A stretch of 64,000 nt of DNA from Candidatus Avelusimicrobium fimicolum (GCA_900541355.1 UQJU01000001.1:1-64000), one strand, 5' to 3'. Numbered from the stretch's first letter, positions 1 to 7,431 are shown. Numbers and translations are program-made. The notes: generated by a model from the sequence alone, not told the origin.

Positions 1-173
1 CTAACTTGAAGGTGGGCATCTGCGGCGAACACGGCGGGGACCCTGCCAGCGTGGAATTCTGCCACCGCAAAGGGTTTACTTATGTGTCCTGCTCCGCGTT
101 CCGCGTGCCGATAGCGCGCCTGGCCGCTGCGCAAGCCGCCGCCAAAGACGTATTGGCCTACAAACGCAAATAA
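1..173 (+). CDS. ppdK: Pyruvate, phosphate dikinase, C-terminal end (partial)
   Basis: Only the last 56 codons are in the window, read in frame from base 3 to the TAA at 171-173. The fragment carries [15 protein letters not shown] and [17 protein letters not shown], the hallmark end of the PEP/pyruvate-binding TIM barrel of PPDK; the Cys in the SCS motif is the general acid of the family. The enzyme interconverts pyruvate, ATP and phosphate with PEP, AMP and pyrophosphate in the cytoplasm and is typical of fermentative anaerobes with PPi-linked glycolysis. A short tail (KDVLAYKRK) follows the conserved part. An intrinsic terminator follows directly. The identity is very secure although the start is outside the window. 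Confidence 0.95.
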   Translation, partial: NLKVGICGEHGGDPASVEFCHRKGFTYVSCSAFRVPIARLAAAQAAAKDVLAYKRK

Positions 174-187
174 AAAATTGCTTTACA

Positions 188-219
188 AAAGCCCCGGGGA
201 ATCAACCTTGGGGCTTTTT
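188..219 (+). terminator. Intrinsic terminator of ppdK
   Basis: An 8-bp stem, AAAGCCCC (188-195) against GGGGCTTT (210-217), is followed by a short T run, 15 bases after the ppdK stop codon. Confidence 0.8.
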
Positions 220-275
220 GTTTGCTTTTTTCCATAAAACTCTCTATACTATAAATATAGGTAAAGGTGTTGATT

Positions 276-848
276 ATGAAAAAACATTTATTAATTGCAT
301 TAGTATTATCCTTGGCATGGCCGGTCAGTGCAGCCCCGGCGGACCAGGCCGTTGCCAAACAACTGTTGGTAACGCAGTTCCAGCAAATCAAAGAGGATGC
401 GGCACAATGCCGCGAAGCCGTTAGAAAGCAAAACTTTAAAAAGGCTATTTCACTGGGGCAGCGGGCATTAACCAAAGAAACCGAAGCCCTGGCATTAGCC
501 AAAAAGAATAATATTCGCGTAACCTTTGGGCAAGTGTATGGTTCCGATGGCTTTTTACCGGACCCGCTTACCAATTATGTAGATGTGGCGGAAAACGTAC
601 TCTTTTCCCGGGTAATGTTGGGCGAGATATCCCAGCGCGAAGCCTTGCGCCAAGGGGCGGATTTGGCAGACAAAGGCGGTATGGTGGGCGTGTTATTCGG
701 TCAAAATACACATATGAACATTGCCTTTGCCACCGTGTCCGAGACGTTTAGAGGGTGGAAAAACTGCAAGAAAGAAGTAGCCACCTTAAACGGTATGGTG
801 GACCCGGAAAAGTTCTGCGTACAAGACCCGGCTTGGTTAGCCGATTAA
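276..848 (+). CDS. Small exported protein of unknown function
   Basis: A 190-residue protein starting MKKHLLIALVLSLAWPVSA, a clear Sec signal peptide with likely cleavage after VSA. The mature part is mostly helical, with a Lys/Ala-rich stretch around residues 40-75, and has three Cys, two of them in the last 40 residues (NCKKE and KFCVQ). No known domain was recognised. I chose ATG 276 over the in-frame GTG at 267 because AAAGGTG lies just upstream at ribosome-binding distance. It stands alone between two terminators, so it is probably a single-gene transcript. It belongs to the set of small secreted proteins scattered through this window. Function unknown. Confidence 0.75.
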   Translation: MKKHLLIALVLSLAWPVSAAPADQAVAKQLLVTQFQQIKEDAAQCREAVRKQNFKKAISLGQRALTKETEALALAKKNNIRVTFGQVYGSDGFLPDPLTNYVDVAENVLFSRVMLGEISQREALRQGADLADKGGMVGVLFGQNTHMNIAFATVSETFRGWKNCKKEVATLNGMVDPEKFCVQDPAWLAD

Positions 849-865
849 CTGGTTTAGTTGCTTTA

Positions 866-903
866 AAAAATCCCCGAGGTGTCTAAACCGCGGGGATTTT
901 TTT
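866..903. terminator. Bidirectional intrinsic terminator
   Basis: An 11-bp stem AAAAATCCCCG (866-876) with CGGGGATTTTT (891-901) sits between the convergent genes ending at 848 and 902. The A and T runs on both sides allow use on both strands. Confidence 0.85.
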
Positions 904-1588
904 ATTCCATAGGATACTGTGTAATATATTCCTTAGGCCTGCGTCTATCCCAAGCCACACCGCGTTTTACTACTTTGGCGGGATTTCCGGCAATCACGCA
1001 GTTTTCTTCGGTAAATTTACCGGCCACCACAGCCGAAGCCCCCACCACGCAATTTTTAGCGATCAAACTATTCTTCAAAACAGTGCAGTCCATAGCCACC
1101 CAAACATTATCGCCAATGATAATCTCTTTGCCCCAATTTAGTAATTTTTTTGTTTTAGCATCATAAATGGTATGAGAGTCGCTGGCAAAAATATGAATAT
1201 TCCAAGACAACATACAATTATTACCGATAATAACTGCGGAATTATCCTCTAATAAATCAATCCATACTCCATTAGAATCAGAATTTTTACCAATTCTAAC
1301 AAGGCAGTTATGTGTAGGCGTATTTGTACCCGGATTGCCTATTACAATACGTCCATCCCATTTTTTTACAGAAGGGTCAATTTCCACCTTGTTGTTATCG
1401 CCATATATTTCTATTTGCACTCCTTTCGGCACAAAAGGGATAATATTTCCTTTTCCGAAAACTTGTGGCTTTTTAGATTTTACCGGATGATATAGGTCTT
1501 TAATATATTTTCCCATTAAATGAATAAAAAGTAAGATTTTGGAATATCCATATTTACGTTGAAAGTATAACTTATCTTCGTTTTCCAT
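902..1588 (-). CDS. Hexapeptide-repeat (LbetaH) acyltransferase
   Basis: A 228-residue protein of the left-handed beta-helix acyltransferase superfamily (sugar O-acetyltransferases, WbbJ/NodL-like). The second half shows imperfect hexapeptides such as VVIGNN-, IIIGDNVWVAMDCTV and VVGASAVVAG, ending in the typical VIAGNPAKVVKRG. HIFASDSHTIYD supplies a His of the kind used as catalytic base, by family knowledge. It probably acetylates a surface polysaccharide sugar using acetyl-CoA in the cytoplasm. It lies directly downstream of a glycosyltransferase fusion gene. Start: the ATG at 1600 overlaps the upstream stop (TAATG), but the ATG at 1588 has AGGTG five bases upstream and is preferred. The acceptor sugar cannot be told from sequence. 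Confidence 0.85.
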   Translation of the reverse strand: MENEDKLYFQRKYGYSKILLFIHLMGKYIKDLYHPVKSKKPQVFGKGNIIPFVPKGVQIEIYGDNNKVEIDPSVKKWDGRIVIGNPGTNTPTHNCLVRIGKNSDSNGVWIDLLEDNSAVIIGNNCMLSWNIHIFASDSHTIYDAKTKKLLNWGKEIIIGDNVWVAMDCTVLKNSLIAKNCVVGASAVVAGKFTEENCVIAGNPAKVVKRGVAWDRRRPKEYITQYPME

Positions 1589-1599
1589 AATACACCTCA

Positions 1600-3705
1600 T
1601 TAAACTCCCAATTTAATTTGAATTTGTTTTAATGCGTCTTTTTCCATAATAGTATTCATACAAATATGATTTTTCTTTATGCAAGACTCTTGCCACGTGC
1701 GGGAATAAAATTCGCAATGTATGGGGCAGGCGTGGCTACACAGATTTAGGTTCTCGGAATAACCTAATACCGCTGGCGAACTGGGACCAAAAAATACACA
1801 AGACGCGCCCCCTTTTAACGCGTGGCGCAAGTGGACAAGGCCGCCCTCACTATCTATATGCAAAAGGGCGTGCTTTAAAATGACTTTTATTTCTTCTAAC
1901 GAGGTTTTTCCTGCTAGATTTTTATCGGCATTTCCTAAACGCTCGCCTTTACCACACCCAACCTCAATAATTTGGTATTGGGGAGCGGTTTCTTTTAAAT
2001 CAGCAATTAATTTTCTGTAATACTCCAACGGCCACAATTTGGTGCTGTCTACTAATTGAGTATCGCCCACTTCGCGGTTTATGGTGATATATTTTTTTGT
2101 AGTTAATCCAAATTTTTGCAATGTTTCTTTTTCTTGCTCTATGGGCACAGAAAGTATCCAATCTTCCTGTAAATTAAATTCATTTACTAAATCAGGTTGT
2201 GCCCAACGCTTTTGCAGATTAGATAAAATATTTTGAGTGATGCAATCCTTATATGGAACTGTTAAAAAATATTTATTTTCTCGTTCCAAATCCAGTAGTT
2301 TTTCCACATAGCCAAGCAATCCTGTTGGTAGGCGTTGTAAATTAGCATATTGAACAATAGGGCTTCTGTTACAAGTAATTTTTAAATCAAAATATTGTGA
2401 ATCTCTTTCACTTTCAGATACAAAACAAGTTAAAGTTTCGGTTAAGTGTGGCAAGAGGGATATTTTATGGCAACATACAAAAAAATTTATATTTTTCTCT
2501 TTACAAAATTTTATATAAAAAGCCGTTGCCCAGTTTAGGCTCATTAACATATCCCCCATACCACCTTCTATGGTTAAACAAATGCGTATAGGCCCGGACA
2601 GAGGTTTGTTTTTCTGTTTTTTACTAATAGCAGATAACAAACAAGCCCACATCATATGCGTTGCAATTTTATTTACAGAATTATATTTATGTGTATATCG
2701 GTTTAAACGTGCCTGTAAATAATCTACACCCAATTTGATATTTAATTTCTGTTGGCGTAATTCCACTTCTTTTGTATTACATTTTTGTTCAAATTTTTTG
2801 GACTCTTCCAAGAGTTCTAAATCCGTCTTTTTACGGGCAGATTTTTCGTGTAAAGCGGCTTGATGAAAAACAGAATATTCCCGCAAACATTCCTTCCACA
2901 AACGCGGCGAAAACGACAAAATAAAACGCAGCCAATGTGCCAAACAAAGCGACGTATCGTGTACATTTTTCCACACAAACCAAGTGCGGTTGCGCTTGGA
3001 TAAAAACTGCGTAAATTTGTTCTTTTTACTGTTAATCGTGCCTCCGCATTTGTGGCGGGGCTTGGTATCAGGTGCATAAATCACTTTCCAACCGCGTTTT
3101 AACCCGCGATAAACCAAGTCTGTTTCTTCCAACATATACGGGTCCAAATTTTCGTCAAAACCACCTAACAAATCAAAATAACTCCGCTGGCAAAAGAAAT
3201 ATGCTCCCTGCACACCCCACGAAGGATATTCCACCATTTCCGGCAAAAATTCATTATAAATATTGTGCGTAAAGCGGGGAAACCCCTTTTTCCAACCCAA
3301 TAATTTTACGCCGTCCAACTGTTCCCACGCGCCGGCTTTTTTAGGATAAGCACAATAACCGGCGCACGCTACGCAAAACACATCCGGACGTAAATATTTT
3401 TGGGCCGTATTGAAAAAATCTTCGTCAACAAAAACATCATTATCCAAAAAACACAGCCACTCCCCCTGCGAGTCGCTTACCCCCAAATTGCGCGCTGACG
3501 AAGCACCGTGTTTGGGGTTTTCTAAAAATTTCACTTGCGGGAAAAGTACAGGAGCCTCTTGCATAGAACCGTCCGCAGAATCCCCCACCACTACGGTAAC
3601 GCTGACAGGAACGGTAGATTTTTTGGCAGCAGCCAATACGGTAGGCAAACACTCTTTCATATGGTGCAACCCATTTTTAGACGGAATAACGACGGCGATT
3701 TTCAT
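1600..3705 (-). CDS. Bifunctional glycosyltransferase: GT2 domain fused to GT9 (heptosyltransferase-like) domain
   Basis: A 701-residue protein with two glycosyltransferase modules. Residues 1-290 are a GT-A fold family 2 enzyme: MKIAVVIPSKNG at the start, GASSARNLGV, the metal-binding FLDNDVFVD and the late acidic motif EETDLVYRGLKRGW. A Lys/Glu-rich linker follows. From about residue 380 a family 9 module starts with RICLTIEGGMGDML and ends with donor-site features such as EVGCGKGERLG and LLHIDSEGGLVHLRHAL. GT9 enzymes add heptose or similar sugars to lipopolysaccharide core. Cys are frequent near the C-terminus. The start is the ATG at 3705 with GGAGGAAC upstream; the open frame continues 90 codons further into a structured RNA region but that part looks non-coding. 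It probably assembles a surface glycan with the downstream acetyltransferase. Confidence 0.88.
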   Translation of the reverse strand: MKIAVVIPSKNGLHHMKECLPTVLAAAKKSTVPVSVTVVVGDSADGSMQEAPVLFPQVKFLENPKHGASSARNLGVSDSQGEWLCFLDNDVFVDEDFFNTAQKYLRPDVFCVACAGYCAYPKKAGAWEQLDGVKLLGWKKGFPRFTHNIYNEFLPEMVEYPSWGVQGAYFFCQRSYFDLLGGFDENLDPYMLEETDLVYRGLKRGWKVIYAPDTKPRHKCGGTINSKKNKFTQFLSKRNRTWFVWKNVHDTSLCLAHWLRFILSFSPRLWKECLREYSVFHQAALHEKSARKKTDLELLEESKKFEQKCNTKEVELRQQKLNIKLGVDYLQARLNRYTHKYNSVNKIATHMMWACLLSAISKKQKNKPLSGPIRICLTIEGGMGDMLMSLNWATAFYIKFCKEKNINFFVCCHKISLLPHLTETLTCFVSESERDSQYFDLKITCNRSPIVQYANLQRLPTGLLGYVEKLLDLERENKYFLTVPYKDCITQNILSNLQKRWAQPDLVNEFNLQEDWILSVPIEQEKETLQKFGLTTKKYITINREVGDTQLVDSTKLWPLEYYRKLIADLKETAPQYQIIEVGCGKGERLGNADKNLAGKTSLEEIKVILKHALLHIDSEGGLVHLRHALKGGASCVFFGPSSPAVLGYSENLNLCSHACPIHCEFYSRTWQESCIKKNHICMNTIMEKDALKQIQIKLGV

Positions 3706-3865
3706 AACAAGTTCCTCCACAAAACAGGGAAAAGGGGCCCTGACTCTTGGCGGAGATGTGCATAAGCCCCTTTCCCGTTCATACGTATGTGCTGTAACGT
3801 ATGAAAGCGAACGGAACCTATGAAAAATGAAGCAGTAACAAAGCGGAAAAAGCGAAGGAAGGCTT
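3706..3865 (-). promoter_or_regulatory. Structured 5' leader of the GT2-GT9 gene
   Basis: Between the terminator-like end of the upstream RNA and the start codon lie two adjacent hairpins on the transcript. The promoter-distal one pairs 3727-3738 with 3766-3776 (about 11 bp, G/C-rich) and ends about 20 bases before the start codon, just upstream of the ribosome-binding site. The other folds 3775-3814, with TCATACGT facing ACGTATGA. Their closeness to the start suggests translational or transcriptional control, but this is inference. Confidence 0.4.
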
Positions 3866-4110
3866 AAAAAAAACGGCTGGTTAGGACAAGTCTGAGAGAA
3901 GTCTTGCCAATAAACAGCCGTGGTCTCGCCCATATAAATATGTGCGAAACACTCGGCAGAAGACAAGAGGCTCATGACTTCCCCTCATCTTCTGCCTAAA
4001 CTAACTGTTTTTTGGACTCTCTCAGAACTTTGGATTTTCCAAAGCCTTCCTATTCTTCAATAGGATTCCAAAAACATTAAATTGTCGGTGCAAGGTTGCC
4101 CTTGCGCACT
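3866..4110 (-). ncRNA. Candidate structured RNA (unknown class) ending in an intrinsic terminator
   Basis: About 245 nt on the minus strand, starting just downstream of a TATAAT box and ending with a hairpin and eight U. Visible helices in 5' to 3' order: GCAAGG/CCTTGC closed by a GCAA tetraloop (about 4091-4106); a multi-branch domain closed by TTTTTGGA and TCCAAAAA containing the hairpins CCTATT/AATAGG and CTTTGGA/TCCAAAG; a 9-bp stem GGCAGAAGA/TCTTCTGCC with an inner GAGG hairpin; then the terminator CGGCTG/CAGCCG (3915-3920 and 3874-3879) with U8. A junction segment TCTGAGAGA is complementary to TCTCTCAGA in the terminator loop, allowing a kissing or pseudoknot contact. It matches none of tmRNA, 6S, SRP RNA, RNase P or the riboswitches I know. 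It could be an independent small RNA or an attenuating leader of the glycosyltransferase gene. Confidence 0.55.
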
Positions 4111-4116
4111 GCGTTT

Positions 4117-4122
4117 ATTATA
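4117..4122 (-). promoter_or_regulatory. -10 box for the structured RNA
   Basis: A perfect TATAAT on the minus strand, followed seven bases later by the presumed RNA start. The -35 region is A/T-rich without a good TTGACA match. Confidence 0.55.
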
Positions 4123-4140
4123 GCATATTTATTTTATTGT

Positions 4141-4167
4141 TCATTTTGAATTTGTTTCAGAATCTAC
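4141..4167 (+). repeat. GTCAT-type palindrome (slightly degenerate)
   Basis: TCATTTTGAA and TTCAGAATCTAC face each other over a short loop. This fits the intergenic repeat family GTC-AT....GA-loop-TC....AT-CT, with the first G replaced by T. It lies directly upstream of the structured-RNA promoter. Confidence 0.6.
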
Positions 4168-4251
4168 CTTTTTTCCAAAGCCTGGCAGGCCGCCAAAACA
4201 CGCGGCAGCCCCGCCGCGCCTTGCGGACCGAACAACTATCGTATGCTATCA

Positions 4252-6156
4252 CTACTCCTTAAAATACAAGGGGCGCAAGGAGTTTGCCACCGCCAATAAA
4301 CATACGCCGACATCGGCAAAAACGGCACTCCACATATTAGCCAGCCCCGCCGCACCCAAAGCCAACACTCCGGCTTTAATCACTAGCGCAAAGACAATAT
4401 TCTGCTTAATTACACGCAGGGTTTTGCGGGAAATTTTAATTGCCGAAACAATCTTTTTTACCTCATCGGTCATCAGCACCACGTCGGCGGCTTCTATGGC
4501 GGCATCAGAGCCAAGCGCCCCCATTGCTATTCCCAAATCGGCACGCGCCAAAACAGGCGCATCATTAATACCGTCGCCCACAAAGGCCGTGGCAAGCCCA
4601 TTAGGCGTGCCTGATATTAATTTTTCCAAAATTTCCACCTTGCCTGCTGGCAACAGACCTGCGTAAACGTGCTTTATATGTAGTTCGTAGGCGGTTTTTT
4701 CGGCAGCGGAGATACTGTCTCCGCTCAACATCACCACTTGGTGAACAAGCCCGTTTTGCAAGGTTTTTAAGGCTTCCTCAGTGCCGGGCTTTACCTTATC
4801 GCCCAGTTCTATACGCCCTTTAAAAAAGCCATTTTCCGCCACATATACGCACGTTCCGCGCCCGGTCTGTACGTCCGCCACGTTATAGCGCGCCATTAAA
4901 CGTTCGTTTCCTGCTAAAATTTGTGTGTTTTTCATAGAGGCGCAAATCCCCTCGCCGGGTATCTCTTGCACCGTTTCCGGGGTTTGCGGCTTTATTTCAG
5001 CCTCTTTTAAAATGGCTTTGGCTACCGGGTGGTTGGAATAATGCTCAGCGGCAGCCGCCAATTTGAGCAATTCCTTTTCCGTTGTGTTTCCAGCGGGAAA
5101 AAGGCCTGTAACCGCAAATACCCCTTGCGTGAGCGTGCCCGTTTTGTCAAAGGCCAACGTATAAAGACGCGATAATTGTTCCAAGTACGAACTGCCCTTA
5201 ATCAGCACCCCATTTCTGGCCGCACCCCCAATACCGCCAAAAAAACCGAGCGGCACGGAAATAACAAGTGCGCACGGACAGGAAATTACCAAGAAAATAA
5301 GTGCGCGGTAAAACCACGTTTTAAACGAAGCATCTGCCAAAATAACCGGTGGCAGAACGGCTACCGCCGCAGCCGCAAACACCACCGCAGGCGTGTAAAT
5401 ACGGGCAAAGCGCGTGATGAATTTTTCGGCAGACGATTTTTTGCTGGCGGCATTTTCGGCTAGTTCCAAAATCTTGGCAACTGCGGAATTTTCATAAGTC
5501 TTTTCCACCTTTACGCGAAGCGTGCCGTCCACGCTGATTACCCCCGCCAACACCTGCTGCCCCGCTTGGGCGGTTACCGGGCGGGATTCCCCCGTCAAGG
5601 CGGAGGTATCCAAATGGCCGCTTCCGCTTTCAATCACCCCGTCTAACGGCACACGCTCCCCCGGCAAAACGAGTACCACCTCACCCGGCTTAACTGTTTG
5701 CGGGGCGACCTTTTCCTCTTTGCCAAACTTTATTAAGCGGGCGAAATCGGGCCGTAAATCCATTAAACGAACAATACTCCGGCGCGATTTACCCGCCGCA
5801 TATTCCTGCAACAATTCCCCCACCTGGTAAAACAGCATTACAGCCACCGCTTCGGGAAATTCCCCAATGCACCACGCCCCCAAAGTGGCCACCGCCATAA
5901 GGGAATTTTCGTCAAACCATTGGCCCGCTTTTACATTGGAATAGCAAGCCTGCCATACCTCAATCCCGCTGATAAAATAAGCCGCCAAATAAAAGGGCAG
6001 TTTAATAGCAAGCGGAACAGGTAAGAAAAAACCCAAGGAAAACAACCCCGCCGCTAAGGCTAATTTTTTCCACTCGCCGCGTGGTTCACCTTCCTTCCCT
6101 TGGGCACACGAGCAGGCGTGGCAAGCGGTACAAGCACATTCGTGATGATGACTCAT
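4252..6156 (-). CDS. P1B-type heavy-metal translocating ATPase (Zn/Cd/Pb export type)
   Basis: A 634-residue membrane ATPase that exports divalent metal ions at the cost of ATP. The N-terminus is a short His/Cys-rich tail (HHHECACTACHACSC, residues 3-17) in place of a folded HMA domain. Core motifs: TGES phosphatase loop near 188-191, membrane metal site CPC at 293-295, phosphorylation site DKTGTLT at 337-343, an HP motif in YSNHPVAKAIL and GDGINDAP in the hinge. About eight membrane segments are expected. The CPC together with a CzrA-like repressor gene upstream argues for Zn, Cd or Pb rather than Cu. The start overlaps the stop of the repressor gene by 4 bases, so they are translationally coupled. 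The exact metal is not determined. Confidence 0.93.
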   Translation of the reverse strand: MSHHHECACTACHACSCAQGKEGEPRGEWKKLALAAGLFSLGFFLPVPLAIKLPFYLAAYFISGIEVWQACYSNVKAGQWFDENSLMAVATLGAWCIGEFPEAVAVMLFYQVGELLQEYAAGKSRRSIVRLMDLRPDFARLIKFGKEEKVAPQTVKPGEVVLVLPGERVPLDGVIESGSGHLDTSALTGESRPVTAQAGQQVLAGVISVDGTLRVKVEKTYENSAVAKILELAENAASKKSSAEKFITRFARIYTPAVVFAAAAVAVLPPVILADASFKTWFYRALIFLVISCPCALVISVPLGFFGGIGGAARNGVLIKGSSYLEQLSRLYTLAFDKTGTLTQGVFAVTGLFPAGNTTEKELLKLAAAAEHYSNHPVAKAILKEAEIKPQTPETVQEIPGEGICASMKNTQILAGNERLMARYNVADVQTGRGTCVYVAENGFFKGRIELGDKVKPGTEEALKTLQNGLVHQVVMLSGDSISAAEKTAYELHIKHVYAGLLPAGKVEILEKLISGTPNGLATAFVGDGINDAPVLARADLGIAMGALGSDAAIEAADVVLMTDEVKKIVSAIKISRKTLRVIKQNIVFALVIKAGVLALGAAGLANMWSAVFADVGVCLLAVANSLRPLYFKE

Positions 6157-6482
6157 AACCCCTCCTGTATGTGTTCTAACCCTTGGTTAAAAATGCGTTT
6201 GACGTGTTCATCCGCCAATGAATAAAAAACCGTTTTTCCCGAGCGGCGGCTTTTGACAAGTTTGTTTTGCTTTAAAAAGCGCAACTGGTGCGAAATGGCG
6301 GAGTGCGTCATCCCCAATTCGTCCGCAATATGCTGTACGCATTGTTCACAATTAAAAAGAGCGCACAAAATGCGCAGGCGCGTGCTGTCGCCAAACACTT
6401 TAAACAGGTCAGCCAAATCATAGAGTGTATCGTCGGGCAGTTGCAAGGATGGTTTGCAAATGTGTGGTGGGGTTTTCTTCAT
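6153..6482 (-). CDS. ArsR/SmtB-family metal-sensing repressor
   Basis: A 109-residue winged-helix repressor. Helix-turn-helix lies in HIADELGMTHSAISHQLRFL (residues 51-70). The C-terminal alpha5 metal site fits D-x-H-x10-H-x2-E: D91, H93, H104 and E107, as in zinc sensors of the CzrA type. A second Cys pair, C45 and C48 in the alpha3 region (NCEQC), resembles the alpha3 site of Cd/Pb sensors, so a combined site is possible. By family knowledge it binds its operator without metal and releases on metal binding, derepressing the coupled ATPase gene. The matching palindromic operator lies 13-52 bases upstream of its start. Confidence 0.93.
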   Translation of the reverse strand: MKKTPPHICKPSLQLPDDTLYDLADLFKVFGDSTRLRILCALFNCEQCVQHIADELGMTHSAISHQLRFLKQNKLVKSRRSGKTVFYSLADEHVKRIFNQGLEHIQEGL

Positions 6483-6494
6483 AATTAAGTCCTA

Positions 6495-6534
6495 TTATAC
6501 TGATATATGAACATATGTTCACATATTAGTATAA
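6495..6534. promoter_or_regulatory. ArsR/SmtB operator overlapping divergent promoters
   Basis: Two 19-base arms (6495-6513 and 6516-6534) pair at 17 of 19 positions around a 2-base centre; the core is TATGAACA-TA-TGTTCACATA, the 12-2-12 style site of this family. A minus-strand TATAAT (6494-6499) with GTGAAC 17 bases upstream lies in it and drives the repressor-ATPase operon. Symmetry also creates a plus-strand TATAAT at 6530-6535 pointing toward the pilin gene. Confidence 0.85.
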
Positions 6535-6564
6535 TTAATTTTCTTTTGTTTGTAAAGGTTCTGC

Positions 6565-6592
6565 TTGAAGAACGCGCCAAAATTGATATACT
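6565..6592 (+). promoter_or_regulatory. Promoter of pilin gene
   Basis: TTGAAG (6565-6570) and TATACT (6587-6592) with a 16-base spacer, 29 bases before the pilin ATG; an AAGGAG ribosome-binding site follows. Confidence 0.6.
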
Positions 6593-6621
6593 ATGTGTGT
6601 AAACTTTTTTAAGGAGATAAT

Positions 6622-7092
6622 ATGAACAACAAGGGCTTTACTTTAATTGAACTCTTGGTCGTGGTGCTGATTATCGGCATTTTATCGGCCATTGCCTTGC
6701 CGCAATACGAAACCGCCGTGGAAAAGGCTCGCTTAACGGAAGGGCTTATTAACGCCAAGGCGATTGTGGATGCAATCCAACGCCACCAGCAGGCAAACCC
6801 TGAGGATGATGTATGTACCCAAAGCCAAATTGCTGATGTTACTTTAAAGGGCGGAAAATGGACAAATAATAGTGGCAATTATAGTTGTTATTATTACACA
6901 ACCAAATATTTTGTTTACGAATTAACTAATGATAACTGGGTGGATGTTTGGAGAACGGATGACGGGAATCCTGATAACTACATTTACAACTTTTGGTACG
7001 GCCCTGATAATACAACTGACAAAAACTGTTCGGTTGGCGACGAGGATGAAGAATTAGGGAGACAAATGTGTAAATTTATCCAAGGGATGTAA
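6622..7092 (+). CDS. Type IV pilin-like protein
   Basis: A 156-residue prepilin. The leader MNNKG is followed by FTLIELLVVVLIIGIL, the class III signal cut by PilD-type peptidase before Phe, with Glu at mature position 5. The hydrophobic N-terminal helix (about residues 6-35) leads to a small globular domain rich in Tyr, Asn and Asp with Cys at CTQSQ, SCYYY, KNCSV and QMCKF, likely disulfide-bonded. It may be a pilus or pseudopilus subunit assembled by machinery encoded elsewhere. It shares the first 40 residues with the pilin at 38444-38953 but differs afterward. Its own promoter and terminator make it monocistronic. Whether it is a major pilin or a minor pseudopilin is unknown. Confidence 0.9.
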   Translation: MNNKGFTLIELLVVVLIIGILSAIALPQYETAVEKARLTEGLINAKAIVDAIQRHQQANPEDDVCTQSQIADVTLKGGKWTNNSGNYSCYYYTTKYFVYELTNDNWVDVWRTDDGNPDNYIYNFWYGPDNTTDKNCSVGDEDEELGRQMCKFIQGM

Positions 7093-7108
7093 TCGGGCCT
7101 AATATAAA

Positions 7109-7147
7109 ACACACCCCGGGGAATTTTCGCTCTGGGGTGTTTTTTTA
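7109..7147 (+). terminator. Intrinsic terminator of pilin gene
   Basis: ACACCCC (7111-7117) pairs with GGGGTGT (7134-7140), followed by seven T, 18 bases after the stop codon. Confidence 0.85.
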
Positions 7148-7196
7148 TGTGTTAGATGTTGGTATAGGATTACTTGTCTTATCCCTTGTCGTTGCC

Positions 7197-7226
7197 GTCA
7201 TCCCCGAGAATTTAGTCGGGGATCTG
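7197..7226 (+). repeat. GTCAT-type palindrome, element 1
   Basis: GTC-ATCCCCGA-loop-TCGGGGAT-CTG. It is paired head to head with the element at 7245-7275 across an 18-base A/T spacer. The 339-base gap 7093-7431 between the convergent pilin and murG genes holds only the pilin terminator and three such elements. Confidence 0.85.
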
Positions 7227-7244
7227 TTTTTATTAAAAAAACGA

Positions 7245-7275
7245 CAGATTTCCGACTACAAGACTCGGAAATGAC
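7245..7275 (-). repeat. GTCAT-type palindrome, element 2
   Basis: On the minus strand GTC-ATTTCCGA-loop-TCGGAAAT-CTG. The stem differs from its partner at 7197 but pairs perfectly. Confidence 0.85.
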
Positions 7276-7324
7276 AATAAAACAAAAGAACATTTTGTGT
7301 CGTTGTGTATTTATAAAAATAAAG

Positions 7325-7357
7325 GTCATACTGGAAGGTTTCTGTCCAGTATCTATG
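7325..7357 (+). repeat. GTCAT-type palindrome, element 3
   Basis: GTC-ATACTGGA-loop-TCCAGTAT-CT. The core is identical, in opposite orientation, to the element at 32636-32665. Confidence 0.85.
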
Positions 7358-7431
7358 CCTTATTTTAACAACAACAGAGTCTGGAACGCTCCGCGCCGGC
7401 CGACTTTTCAGGATGCCCCCTGCTTTTATAA

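Noticed and set aside
3706..3975. 90-codon in-frame extension upstream of the GT2-GT9 gene
   Set aside because: It runs through the terminator and hairpins of the RNA region, has no protein-like pattern (runs such as FPLCYCFIF), and the ATG at 3705 has a strong ribosome-binding site where the GT2 fold begins.
3866..4110. RNase P RNA, tmRNA or 6S RNA
   Set aside because: GAGGGGAAGTC faintly resembles the RNase P GAGGAAAGTCC core but position and partner motif are wrong; there is no CCA end or tag frame for tmRNA and no single long rod for 6S.
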